Below are positions 1-7,483 of a DNA stretch of 64,000 nucleotides, piece by piece. The stretch is from JBHJGM01 sp050331815 (lineage in GTDB: Bacteria; Verrucomicrobiota; Verrucomicrobiia; Opitutales; JBHJGM01). The DNA is taken from assembly GCA_050331815.1 (NCBI GenBank), contig JBHJGM010000003.1, positions 124,001-188,000 of the forward strand. Reading direction: 5' to 3'. The position numbers were made by a program, and so were the translations under genes. Within the stretch, counting starts at the first letter, position 1; each line of letters begins with the position of its first letter. Below the pieces are notes generated by a model. That model did not search any database. It was not told where the DNA came from and saw only the letters and a program-made list of their open reading frames with translations.

Positions 1-195
1 GTGCACTCAGCCTTAATCGCCCACCGTGCCCTGGTCGCAAAGGAACTCGGGGCCAATGTCCTGTACGGCGGTGCGTATTTCGGGACCACCAGCATGCGCA
101 ATCAGCAGGCAGCTGGATTGGCGCTGGTCTACCCGCGGCTGGTTTGGGGCGACGGGGATTCCGGCGAGCGCGCTTCGCCGCAAACCTCCGGTTGA
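1..195 (+). CDS. GNAT-family N-acetyltransferase, C-terminal fragment (5' end outside window)
   Basis: The frame is open at the left edge and ends at TGA 193-195. The 64 visible residues resemble the last strand-helix-strand of GNAT acetyltransferases: an Ala-rich helix, a GANVLYGGA strand, then TSMRNQQAAGL and a YPRLVW strand. The usual family pattern here is a Ser/Thr, an Arg-Asn pair and a Gly before a final aromatic strand. The upstream acetyl-CoA-binding part lies outside the window, so substrate cannot be inferred. A short unrelated ORF is the alternative, but the motif order argues for a real gene end. Confidence 0.5.
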   Translation: MHSALIAHRALVAKELGANVLYGGAYFGTTSMRNQQAAGLALVYPRLVWGDGDSGERASPQTSG

Positions 196-226
196 CGCCG
201 CCTGTACGTATCCCGGAAGCTGCGGG

Positions 227-901
227 ATGCATGTTTCATCGATTTATGTCGCGGGAGCGGCTCTGGCGTTCTCGCAGGTAGGCCTGGGGCAGGAGGCACC
301 CATGGCGGAACCGCCGCTGTCGTACAGCCTCACGATCGACGGCCAGTCTTACGCCGTGGAAGCCGGCAAACCGCTGAAAATTGACGGTTCCTTCACCAAT
401 CCTCGCGTGGAACTGGTTGTGGGTGACGTGCGTCTATTCAACTTTGAGGGGGTCCGCTTCAAGTATCCTGCACAGTTCAGTTTTAAGGCCGAGCGAAACG
501 CGGCTCTGAGCTCCTGGGCGCTGACGGGTGAAGCCTGCGAACAGTGTATTCTGTACCTATATCTGCTGGCGGAGCCGATTGACCCCGCGCAGTTCGGACG
601 GCTGCTGGCGGCGCAATACCAGAACGCCGATGGGACCGTGCCTGAGCGCGTCGAGGCGACACGGGAACTTGGTGAGTTGAGCCTGGCGGGCGTGAAGCTG
701 GAGGCCGTTACCGGCGCAGCCGCGGAGGGGCAGGGTATTGTTCAGGAAATTTACCAACCGGATGGCGAAGGCGGGCGGCGGCTGCTGATATTGCAATATC
801 CTTCCAATCTGGATGAGCTGCCCGAGGCGCAAGCCGCCGAAATCAACGCCTTGCTGGCTTCGCTGGAGGCCAGTTTTGCTTATGCAGCTCCGGTTGAGTG
901 A
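227..901 (+). CDS. Hypothetical secreted protein (224 aa)
   Basis: The frame is open further upstream, but ATG 227 gives a protein starting with a plausible Sec signal peptide: a hydrophobic run (IYVAGAALAFSQVGLG) and a cleavage region near residues 20-25. The mature part is acidic with alternating strand-like segments. A CEQC pair lies near residue 105 and could bind metal or form a disulfide. No family is recognised. The gene stands alone between a GNAT fragment and a PEP-CTERM gene on the same strand. An envelope location is inferred only from the signal. Confidence 0.6.
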   Translation: MHVSSIYVAGAALAFSQVGLGQEAPMAEPPLSYSLTIDGQSYAVEAGKPLKIDGSFTNPRVELVVGDVRLFNFEGVRFKYPAQFSFKAERNAALSSWALTGEACEQCILYLYLLAEPIDPAQFGRLLAAQYQNADGTVPERVEATRELGELSLAGVKLEAVTGAAAEGQGIVQEIYQPDGEGGRRLLILQYPSNLDELPEAQAAEINALLASLEASFAYAAPVE

Positions 902-945
902 GCGCTTTCGTGACATTCATGTAACTGCCTGAATTAAGGCGTGCA

Positions 946-951
946 TATAAT
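946..951 (+). promoter_or_regulatory. Possible -10 element upstream of the PEP-CTERM gene
   Basis: A perfect TATAAT lies about 90 nt before the ATG at 1039. It is flanked by short inverted arms, AGGCG at 937-941 and CGCCT at 955-959. No good -35 hexamer is seen at 16-18 nt, so this is a weak call. Confidence 0.3.
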
Positions 952-1038
952 AAGCGCCTCTGCTGTGCTAATAGCCGACCCTGACGCTGTGGTCTCTGAG
1001 GGATTCCTGAACAATACGAATCCTCATTAGACCAAACA

Positions 1039-1749
1039 ATGCATACACCCTCCCTTCTGAACATCCGTGGCTTTGTCGCCTTCGGAGCGTTTTCATTTGG
1101 CGTCGCTTCGGCGTCCGCCTTTACCGTTGCTACCAACTTCGATGACGCCGCCGCGATTCCCAGCGGTACGGAGTTCATCACGCTGACCGATGGTCCCCTG
1201 CAGGCGACCTTCTCCGGCGGTGTGCGTCAGGCCTTTGTCCTTGGGCCGGCTTACAACACCAGCCCCGGTGCCTATCTGATTATCAACGCCGGTGGCGCTG
1301 GCCTTCCCGGCGTGGAAAGCCAGTTTGGCTCCACTCTGGCTTCGGCGCTGACCACTGAAGACGCCAACAACGACGTGGCCACGATCGACTTCAACATCGG
1401 CGTGGAGGAAGTCTCCTTCGCCGTTGCCGAGCTTGGCAATGGGGGCGGCTCGACCGTGCGCTTTTTCGGTGTGGATGACTCGACCGAGATCGGTTCGCTC
1501 TTCGTGGCCGGTACGGCCGACAACAGCGCATCACCGCTGGCCGTCAGCGCGGTAGGCGACTTTGGAGGCAGCCTGATCGGCAGCATCGAGATCGACAACC
1601 CGGGCCCGGCCGCCAACCCGGTGTACCTTACCTCGCTGGATACCTTCTCGGCTTCGACTACGATTCCCGAGCCGGGCTCCACCACTGCGATCGCCTGTGG
1701 CTTTGCCTTGGGACTGATGTTCCTGCGCCGCCGCTTTCGCCGCAGCTAG
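1039..1749 (+). CDS. PEP-CTERM sorting domain protein
   Basis: The 236-residue protein has an N-terminal signal peptide (hydrophobic segment around residues 12-30 ending ASASA), a strand-rich Gly/Ala/Asn-rich extracellular body, and a classic C-terminal sorting signal: the IPEP motif, a hydrophobic helix (AIACGFALGLMFL) and a final Arg cluster. In this system an exosortase removes the tail at the membrane so that the protein reaches the surface or the exopolysaccharide matrix. No exosortase gene is in the window, although an exopolysaccharide locus follows at 11370-21643. The ligand or role of the body domain is unknown. A strong terminator lies just downstream. Confidence 0.9.
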   Translation: MHTPSLLNIRGFVAFGAFSFGVASASAFTVATNFDDAAAIPSGTEFITLTDGPLQATFSGGVRQAFVLGPAYNTSPGAYLIINAGGAGLPGVESQFGSTLASALTTEDANNDVATIDFNIGVEEVSFAVAELGNGGGSTVRFFGVDDSTEIGSLFVAGTADNSASPLAVSAVGDFGGSLIGSIEIDNPGPAANPVYLTSLDTFSASTTIPEPGSTTAIACGFALGLMFLRRRFRRS

Positions 1750-1787
1750 GCGACCCTGAGCCAACCCACGAAAAACCCCTTCCTTGG

Positions 1788-1820
1788 AAACCGGAGGGCC
1801 TGTGCGGCTCTCCGGTTTTT
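1788..1820 (+). terminator. Rho-independent terminator after the PEP-CTERM gene
   Basis: The arm AAACCGGAG (1788-1796) pairs perfectly with CTCCGGTTT (1810-1818). The stem extends inward through a G-T pair and GCC/GGC to a 5-nt loop, TGTGC, and is followed by a T run at 1816-1820. It separates the PEP-CTERM gene from leuC. Confidence 0.85.
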
Positions 1821-1930
1821 CTATTTTGGGCAGGGCGTTCTGCCCGTACGTTCGCGGATTAGGGCGGCAGGACTGCTGCTTGACCCGATGTTCAGGTTTG
1901 ATAAGGTTGCGAGTTACATCTGTTTGCAGC

Positions 1931-3361
1931 ATGGCCAGGAATTTGTACGAAAAAGTTTGGGACGCTCACGCCGTCCGCACGCTCTCCAGCGGGCAGACCC
2001 AGTTGTTTATCGGCACCCACCTCATCCACGAGGTGACCAGCCCGCAGGCTTTTGGGATGCTGCGCGATCGCGGACTCAAGGTGCGGTACCCGCAGCGCAC
2101 CTTTGCGACCGTCGATCACATCGTGCCTACCGACGAACGCGTGGAGCCCTTTTCTGACACGCTGGCCGATGCGATGATCAAGGCCCTACGGTCCAATTGT
2201 CAGGAGCACGGCATCACTTTTTTTGACATTTCCACCGGCAAGCAGGGCATCGTGCATATGGTTGGGCCCGAGCAGGGCATCACTCAGCCCGGCACGACCA
2301 TCGCTTGCGGCGACAGCCACACCGCTACTCATGGTGCCTTTGGGGCGATTGCCTTTGGCATCGGCACCAGCCAGGTCCGCGATGTTCTGGCCACGCAGAC
2401 CATGGCGATGAACAAGCTGAAGGTGCGCCGTATCAACGTGAACGGTAAGCTTGCGCCTGGTGTTTACGCCAAGGACGTGATCCTGCACATCATCCGCAAG
2501 CTGGGCGTCAAGGGTGGTCTGGGCTACGCCTATGAATACGGCGGCGAGGTCTTCGACAACTTCTCGATGGAGGAGCGCATGACCGTCTGCAACATGTCCA
2601 TCGAAGGCGGCGCACGTTGCGGCTACGTCAATCCGGACGACACGACCTTCGCCTACCTGAGCGGACGCCCCTATGCGCCGGGCAAAGAGGTCTGGGATGA
2701 CGCCGTCGCCAGCTGGCGTGCGGTCGCCTCGGACCCGGATTGCGCGTACGACGACGTGGTTGAGTTCGATGCGGTGGAGATACGCCCCACCGTCACTTGG
2801 GGGATCAACCCAGGGCAGGCTATCTTTGTCGATGAGAACATGCCGCGTCTGGCGGACCTGCCGGAAAAGGACCGCGCAACCGCGCAAGAGGCCTACACCC
2901 ACATGCACCTGGAAGAAGGCCGCCCCATCAAAGGCACGCCGATCAACGTCGCGTTTTTTGGCTCCTGTACTAACGGGCGTATCAGTGACATCCGCGAGGC
3001 TGCAAAATACCTTGAAGGCCGCAAGGTCGCCGAGGGGGTTAAGGCCATTTGCGTGCCCGGCTCACAGATCACTGCGTTGCAGGCGCAGAACGAGGGCCTG
3101 GACAAAATCTTTATCGACGCCGGCTTCGAGTGGCGCGGGGCAGGCTGCTCCATGTGCCTGGCGATGAATCCGGACAAGCTGATCGGCGACCAGCTTTGCG
3201 CCAGTTCCAGCAACCGCAACTTCAAGGGCCGCCAGGGGAGCCCGACTGGGCGCACTGTGCTGATGTCGCCTGTCATGGTAATGGCGGCGGCGGTGACCGG
3301 CGAGATCGCTGACGCGCGCGAGGTCTTCGGCTTTGCGCCGGCTGAAACGGCGGGGGTATGA
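1931..3361 (+). CDS. leuC: 3-isopropylmalate dehydratase large subunit
   Basis: LeuC forms with LeuD the cytosolic isopropylmalate isomerase of leucine synthesis, converting 2- to 3-isopropylmalate. The 476-residue length from ATG 1931 matches the family; the frame is open further upstream but that part crosses the terminator region. Three cysteines expected to bind the 4Fe-4S cluster are at residues 346 (in SCTNGR), 406 and 409 (in GCSMC), spaced as in aconitase-family enzymes. The N-terminal THLIHEVTSPQAF and the DHIVPT and GDSHTATHGAFG motifs are also present. LeuD follows 182 nt downstream. A separate pair for another substrate is possible, but the LeuD sequence supports LeuCD. Confidence 0.97.
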   Translation: MARNLYEKVWDAHAVRTLSSGQTQLFIGTHLIHEVTSPQAFGMLRDRGLKVRYPQRTFATVDHIVPTDERVEPFSDTLADAMIKALRSNCQEHGITFFDISTGKQGIVHMVGPEQGITQPGTTIACGDSHTATHGAFGAIAFGIGTSQVRDVLATQTMAMNKLKVRRINVNGKLAPGVYAKDVILHIIRKLGVKGGLGYAYEYGGEVFDNFSMEERMTVCNMSIEGGARCGYVNPDDTTFAYLSGRPYAPGKEVWDDAVASWRAVASDPDCAYDDVVEFDAVEIRPTVTWGINPGQAIFVDENMPRLADLPEKDRATAQEAYTHMHLEEGRPIKGTPINVAFFGSCTNGRISDIREAAKYLEGRKVAEGVKAICVPGSQITALQAQNEGLDKIFIDAGFEWRGAGCSMCLAMNPDKLIGDQLCASSSNRNFKGRQGSPTGRTVLMSPVMVMAAAVTGEIADAREVFGFAPAETAGV

Positions 3362-3421
3362 AACCTCTGCGTCTATGCAACAGGCTGTGCTCAAGCTACA
3401 TATAAAGAAAAAACCCCTCAG

Positions 3422-3532
3422 ATGAAGCGCGCACAGCTTCCGGTAATTGAGCGTTGCTGGTGGGCTAAGCTCCGGAACTGGCAGGCGATAACCAAGTCCC
3501 ACAAAAACTCACACCTTCAGTCCCGCGATTAG
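3422..3532 (+). CDS. Possible small ORF between leuC and leuD (36 aa)
   Basis: ATG 3422 opens a 36-codon frame encoding a basic, Trp-containing peptide (two adjacent Trp and a third six residues on). Its TAG stop at 3530-3532 overlaps the leuD ribosome-binding site AGGAG at 3531-3535, an arrangement expected for translational coupling. No Shine-Dalgarno sequence is visible before its own start, and the peptide has too few Leu codons to look like a classical leucine attenuator. It could be chance. Confidence 0.25.
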   Translation: MKRAQLPVIERCWWAKLRNWQAITKSHKNSHLQSRD

Positions 3533-3535
3533 GAG
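3531..3535 (+). promoter_or_regulatory. Shine-Dalgarno site of leuD
   Basis: AGGAG lies 8 nt before the ATG at 3544. It is noteworthy because most genes in this window have no such site; it fixes the leuD start. Confidence 0.8.
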
Positions 3536-3543
3536 TAACGATT

Positions 3544-4143
3544 ATGCCACTTGAAAAGATTACCCAGGTGACCGGGCGCGGCGTGCCGCTGCCAGGCGAC
3601 GATATCGACACCGACCGGATCATCCCGGCACGCTTTATGAAGGTGCTTACCTTCGATGAGCTCGGGCCGCTGGCCTTTTACGACGAACGCTTCGGCGAAA
3701 ATGGCAAGGAGCGCACGCATGTGCTGAACGAGGAGCTGTATCGTGAGGCGACCATCCTTGTCACCGGGTCGAATTTCGGCTGCGGCTCCTCCCGCGAGCA
3801 TGCGCCGCAGTCGCTGTATCGCTACGGGTTTCGCGCGGTCATCGCCGAAAGCTTCGCGGAAATTTTCTTCGGTAACTCGACAACCCTGGGCATGCCCTGC
3901 GTGGTCATCACCGCCGAGGATCGTCGAGCCCTGAACGATGCCATCGTTGCGGATCCGAGCCTTGCACTCACCGTCGATCTCGAGCAGATGCAGGTCCGCG
4001 CCGGGGAGCTTTCGATGTCTTGCATGCTGCCGGATTCCGCTCGGCAGTCCCTGACAGAAGGCTCCTGGGATCCGTTGGCCGAGTTGCTCGAAGGTGCCCC
4101 CGAAGTCGACCGCGTGTTCGCGCAGCTTGCCTACACACGTTAG
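3544..4143 (+). CDS. leuD: 3-isopropylmalate dehydratase small subunit
   Basis: This is the swivel-domain partner of LeuC in leucine synthesis. The 199-residue protein carries the expected DDIDTDRIIPARFMK motif near residues 19-33 and the GSNFGCGSSREHAP motif near residues 76-89, which shapes the substrate pocket. Length is normal for bacterial LeuD. It has one of the few clear Shine-Dalgarno sites in the window. Spacing from leuC (182 nt) is larger than usual for leuCD pairs and holds a possible small ORF. Confidence 0.97.
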   Translation: MPLEKITQVTGRGVPLPGDDIDTDRIIPARFMKVLTFDELGPLAFYDERFGENGKERTHVLNEELYREATILVTGSNFGCGSSREHAPQSLYRYGFRAVIAESFAEIFFGNSTTLGMPCVVITAEDRRALNDAIVADPSLALTVDLEQMQVRAGELSMSCMLPDSARQSLTEGSWDPLAELLEGAPEVDRVFAQLAYTR

Positions 4144-4189
4144 GTATATTGCTTTGCCTGGGCTCGCGGGTTAAAATTAAATTGTTTTG

Positions 4190-4837
4190 ATGAAAGCGCA
4201 CACGCCTAAAAAGGTGCCGAATATTACATTGCCCCAGATGGCTGGCGGTTGGGCGTCTTGGCTCGAAGCGCTTGCACAGAGAACGCTTCGCGAACGTGAC
4301 CAGGGTTGGGATTTTCTGGCCTCAGACAAATTCGATGGAATCGTACGGCTTCCCTTAAGCCGGCTCGAAGACATGCGTATCTGGCGCGAAACTGCGGCCG
4401 CTTTGGGTGAACGTAGACTGCCCTTGCGCGGCTTTGCTGAATCCGGCCTGAAGCGGCAGTTTGATGCCCTGTCTAGTCTGCATCCCGAGATCGAAATCAT
4501 TTCTGAAACACGCACCGCCTCAGGCAAACGAACGAAAAACGCGACAACACGCTCAACTTCCTTTCTCAGGTTATGCGGTGGTTATCGAGAGTTTCTCGGG
4601 TGGCTGCCCCTCTCGTATCTTCCTGACGTCCTAGATTTCGACACAGACGTGCAGATCGAATTTCCGGTTCCTGAATTGCCTCAAGAAGCTGCTTCATTTG
4701 TGTCGCCGACGGATGAAGCACAGTTGCAGGCAGCCGTCGAGGCTCTGCATCAAGGGTTGGATGCACATGACCGTAGCCTGAAAAAAATCCTGAAAAGACA
4801 GGAAGGCGTCCTCAAAAAGCTGGAGGCATTTGCGTGA
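4190..4837 (+). CDS. Hypothetical protein (215 aa), first gene of a two-gene operon
   Basis: I do not recognise the family. ATG 4190 is chosen over an in-frame TTG one codon upstream. The protein is soluble, mixed alpha/beta and Trp-rich at the N-terminus, with a basic Thr/Ser/Lys patch near residues 110-125 and a C-terminal amphipathic helix rich in Lys, Leu and Glu that could form a coiled coil (about residues 175-215). Its stop overlaps the GTG start of the next, broken gene by 4 nt (GTGA), so the two were probably translated together. That partner is also predicted to be helical, which suggests the two products interact. Confidence 0.6.
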   Translation: MKAHTPKKVPNITLPQMAGGWASWLEALAQRTLRERDQGWDFLASDKFDGIVRLPLSRLEDMRIWRETAAALGERRLPLRGFAESGLKRQFDALSSLHPEIEIISETRTASGKRTKNATTRSTSFLRLCGGYREFLGWLPLSYLPDVLDFDTDVQIEFPVPELPQEAASFVSPTDEAQLQAAVEALHQGLDAHDRSLKKILKRQEGVLKKLEAFA

Positions 4838-5109
4838 GCGTTGCCAGTGATTTGATGGAAGCAGTGCGCAAGTTGTCAGCCCTGGAAGCTCGCACCAAGG
4901 ACATCGACACGAATTCACGTCGCATAGAAGAAAAGATAGACGACCTGCGTGAGCGTGTGACACCTGTTTAAGAACGCTTCGATGCCCTGCGCTCTAATGT
5001 GAAAAACGAAATTATGGCCGTTCTGAAATCCGAACTCGTGAAGGCGCAGATTTATTTGGACCTGCAGTCGGAAAAGTCGCTTCCGGCGGTAAAAAAGAAG
5101 CGCCGCTAG
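4834..5109 (+). pseudogene. Small coiled-coil protein interrupted by in-frame TAA
   Basis: GTG 4834 opens a frame of 45 codons ending at TAA 4969-4971. The same frame continues without a shift for another 45 codons to TAG 5107-5109. Both halves have the same character: charged, heptad-like helices rich in Glu, Arg, Lys and Leu, ending in a KKKRR tail. A single C-to-T change turning CAA (Gln) into TAA would explain the break. The intact protein would be about 91 residues and translationally coupled to the gene at 4190 through the 4-nt overlap. A sequencing error, real decay, or a truncated functional peptide are all possible. Confidence 0.6.
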
Positions 5110-5120
5110 GTACGTCGACA

Positions 5121-6299
5121 ATGGATCAAGGCAGTGCTACCAATGGCTGGCGGTCGGAAACGCGGGCCGTTCACGAGGGGGTTTACATCGATGGGCAGTG
5201 GAACTCGGTCACCACGCCGATTTATCCGAGTTCGACCTTTTACTTCGACGGGCTGAATCAGCCGCCCACGTTCGACTATTCGCGCTCGGGCAATCCGACC
5301 CGCCAGGCCTTGGTGGATAATCTGGTCGCGCTGGAGGGGGGGGCCGGGGGCATCGCCACCAGCAGCGGGATGAGTGCGATCGCCACCACGCTCATGCTCC
5401 TGTCAGCGGGCGATCACATCATTGCCGGCCACGAGATTTACGGCGGTTCGCATCGGCTGTTTTCGCAACTGCTGCCCAGGCTGGGCCTGAGCTTTTCGTT
5501 TGTCGATCTGACCGATGCCTCGGCGCTGGAACAGGCCTTTTGTTCCGAGACAAAACTCGTCTGGCTGGAGACGCCGACCAACCCGCTGCTGAACATTATC
5601 GATATCGCCCGAGTCGTTGAGGCGGCTCGCAAGCGCGACGTCCTGACCGCCATCGACAACACGTTTCTGACGCCGCTGCTGCAACGCCCGCTGGATTTCG
5701 GGGTTGATGTTGCGGTGCAGGCGACCACGAAATACTTAAACGGCCACAGCGATGTAGTCGGTGGCGTGGCCATTGCCCGCACGCCTGAGTTGGCCGAGCG
5801 CCTGCAATGGCTGGCCAACGCGCTGGGCACTTCCTGTTCGCCGTTCGATGCCTGGCTGGTGCTGCGCGGGGTCAAAACGCTCCCGGCCCGATTGCAGGCT
5901 CATGAGCGCAACGCCCTGCAACTGGCGCAGTATCTGAAAACGCGGCCCGAGGTTAGCCGCGTGCTGTATCCGGGCCTGCCCGAACATCCGGGCCACGCAC
6001 TGGCCCAGAGGCAGCAGTCAGGCTTTGGCGGCATGCTCTCTTTTGAGGTTGATGTCGCGCGGGTCGATCTGGGCCGCTTTTTCCGCGCACTGAAGCTGTT
6101 TCATCTGGGCGTGAGTCTGGGCGGTGTCGAATCGCTCATTGAGCAGCCCTGGTCAATGAGCCATCTGGCCATGCCGGTAGATGCTAAACGCGATGCCGGT
6201 ATCACCGAGGGGCTGGTTCGAGTGTCCGCTGGAATCGAGCACCCCGATGATTTGATCGCCGACCTCGGCGCGGGACTTGCAGCAGCAGGAATAAATTAG
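5121..6299 (+). CDS. Cys/Met metabolism PLP-dependent enzyme (cystathionine gamma-synthase/beta-lyase type)
   Basis: The enzyme belongs to fold type I PLP enzymes that act in transsulfuration or homocysteine formation in the cytosol. The 392-residue length is standard. Visible motifs are the N-terminal TRAVHEG and PIYPSSTF, the cofactor-stacking region in YSRSGNPTR, the SSGMSAI loop, ETPTNP, and the PLP lysine at about residue 204 in TTKYLNGHSD. The C-terminal SLGGVESLIEQP is typical of the family. The exact substrate cannot be told from sequence; gamma-synthase, beta-lyase and O-acetylhomoserine sulfhydrylase-like activities remain possible. It starts 11 nt after the broken coiled-coil gene. 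Confidence 0.9.
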   Translation: MDQGSATNGWRSETRAVHEGVYIDGQWNSVTTPIYPSSTFYFDGLNQPPTFDYSRSGNPTRQALVDNLVALEGGAGGIATSSGMSAIATTLMLLSAGDHIIAGHEIYGGSHRLFSQLLPRLGLSFSFVDLTDASALEQAFCSETKLVWLETPTNPLLNIIDIARVVEAARKRDVLTAIDNTFLTPLLQRPLDFGVDVAVQATTKYLNGHSDVVGGVAIARTPELAERLQWLANALGTSCSPFDAWLVLRGVKTLPARLQAHERNALQLAQYLKTRPEVSRVLYPGLPEHPGHALAQRQQSGFGGMLSFEVDVARVDLGRFFRALKLFHLGVSLGGVESLIEQPWSMSHLAMPVDAKRDAGITEGLVRVSAGIEHPDDLIADLGAGLAAAGIN

Positions 6300-6360
6300 C
6301 CTTGTCGGAGCCTCTTGTTCCGGGCGACAAACGCTCAGGCCCTCCCCAACCCACCGATTC

Positions 6361-7047
6361 ATGGAAGAATTTGAAATCGCGCGTATCGTCATCTACTCGC
6401 TGCTAGCGATCTGCTCACTGCTGACTGTCTTTGTGGTGGTCGAACGCCTGATCACGCTGCGCCAGCAAAACGTCATTCCCAAGAGCCTCGTCGAGCGCTT
6501 TGTGAACGGCAAAATCTGCGATGACGAAGCCGAGGAACTGAACACCGTCGGCGGACGCATTGTGGCCTTTTACCGGCGTAACAGTCCCGACCCGGAAGCG
6601 CTCAAGGCCTTCGCAGGCCTGGAACTAACCCGCCTGGAGCGCGGCTTGTTTATCCTGGAGATCGTGGTGGCGGGGGCACCGTTGCTGGGCCTGCTGGGGA
6701 CGATCATCGGCCTGACGGAGGTTTTCGGCTCCATCTCCTCAGAGACGGGGCTGCCGGACACCGGGCGTTTTCTCAACGGTCTGAAGGGCGCGCTGTTTAC
6801 CACCATGGCCGGCCTGGCGGTCGCGATTCCCGCCCTGGTGGGCAACAACTTTCTGGGCCGGCGCATCGAGCTGCTTTCGGCTCAGGTAGAGGTCGGCGTT
6901 CAGCGCCTGATGGATTTATGCCCGCAAACGGGCCGGCCCCTGTCTGAGATGGCCGCCGAAGCTTCTGAAGAAAGCCCGGAAGCCGCCAAAGCCGCCACCG
7001 AGGAAACGACCGCGTCGGTCTCTAAACAACGCCTGCGCCCGGCTTGA
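6361..7047 (+). CDS. MotA/TolQ/ExbB proton channel family protein
   Basis: This inner-membrane protein forms the stator channel that turns proton flow into work on a TonB- or TolA-type partner. The 228 residues show an N-terminal membrane helix at about 9-30, a cytosolic loop, and the conserved pair of helices starting at APLLGLLGTIIGLTEVF and ALFTTMAGLAVAIPALV. The C-terminal tail is Ala/Glu-rich. The start follows a C-rich stretch with no Shine-Dalgarno site. The ExbD gene follows after 22 nt, but no TonB gene is adjacent, so this pair probably serves a TonB encoded elsewhere. Confidence 0.92.
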   Translation: MEEFEIARIVIYSLLAICSLLTVFVVVERLITLRQQNVIPKSLVERFVNGKICDDEAEELNTVGGRIVAFYRRNSPDPEALKAFAGLELTRLERGLFILEIVVAGAPLLGLLGTIIGLTEVFGSISSETGLPDTGRFLNGLKGALFTTMAGLAVAIPALVGNNFLGRRIELLSAQVEVGVQRLMDLCPQTGRPLSEMAAEASEESPEAAKAATEETTASVSKQRLRPA

Positions 7048-7069
7048 ACCTCGCCATCGGCCTACTACC

Positions 7070-7468
7070 ATGTTGACCCGTCCGAAGAAACGCCGCCGCA
7101 ACGAGATCAACATCGTACCGCTGGTCGATGTGCTGGTCGTGCTGATCTTTTTCTTTCTGATTATGATGGAATTTCGGACGCAGACGGTGCTGGCGATCAC
7201 GCCGCCAGCCGTCGAAAGCGCCGGGGAGAGCGAGACGCGCGAACGGCTGGTTGTGGGCGTCGATGCCGAGGGCAACTTTTATTTCAACGGAGAGCCGATG
7301 TCCAAGCCCGACGTGGCGGACGCGCTCAAGATGGCCAGTCAGCTGGAGCCGGGCGAGCCCGTGCTCATCCAGGCCGACCAGGAGGCTTCCTGGAAGGACG
7401 TGGCCTATCTGATGGACGAGTGCCGCCAGTCTGGGCTGGATCAAATCACCGTGCAGACCCGCGAGTGA
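7070..7468 (+). CDS. ExbD/TolR family biopolymer transport protein
   Basis: The 132-residue protein has the family architecture: a short basic cytosolic end (LTRPKKRRRNEINIVPLVDVL), one membrane helix with the conserved Asp that carries protons (PLVDVLVVLIFFFLIMM), and a periplasmic domain ending in an IQADQEASWKDV-like segment. It pairs with the ExbB gene just upstream. Length is typical. The two genes form a minimal energising module, one of three in this window. Confidence 0.92.
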   Translation: MLTRPKKRRRNEINIVPLVDVLVVLIFFFLIMMEFRTQTVLAITPPAVESAGESETRERLVVGVDAEGNFYFNGEPMSKPDVADALKMASQLEPGEPVLIQADQEASWKDVAYLMDECRQSGLDQITVQTRE

Positions 7469-7483
7469 TTCGGCGCGTGCGGT

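Noticed and set aside
1880..1907. Possible promoter before leuC (TTGACC with a TAAGGT-like box)
   Set aside because: Spacing and -10 match are poor; not strong enough to list.
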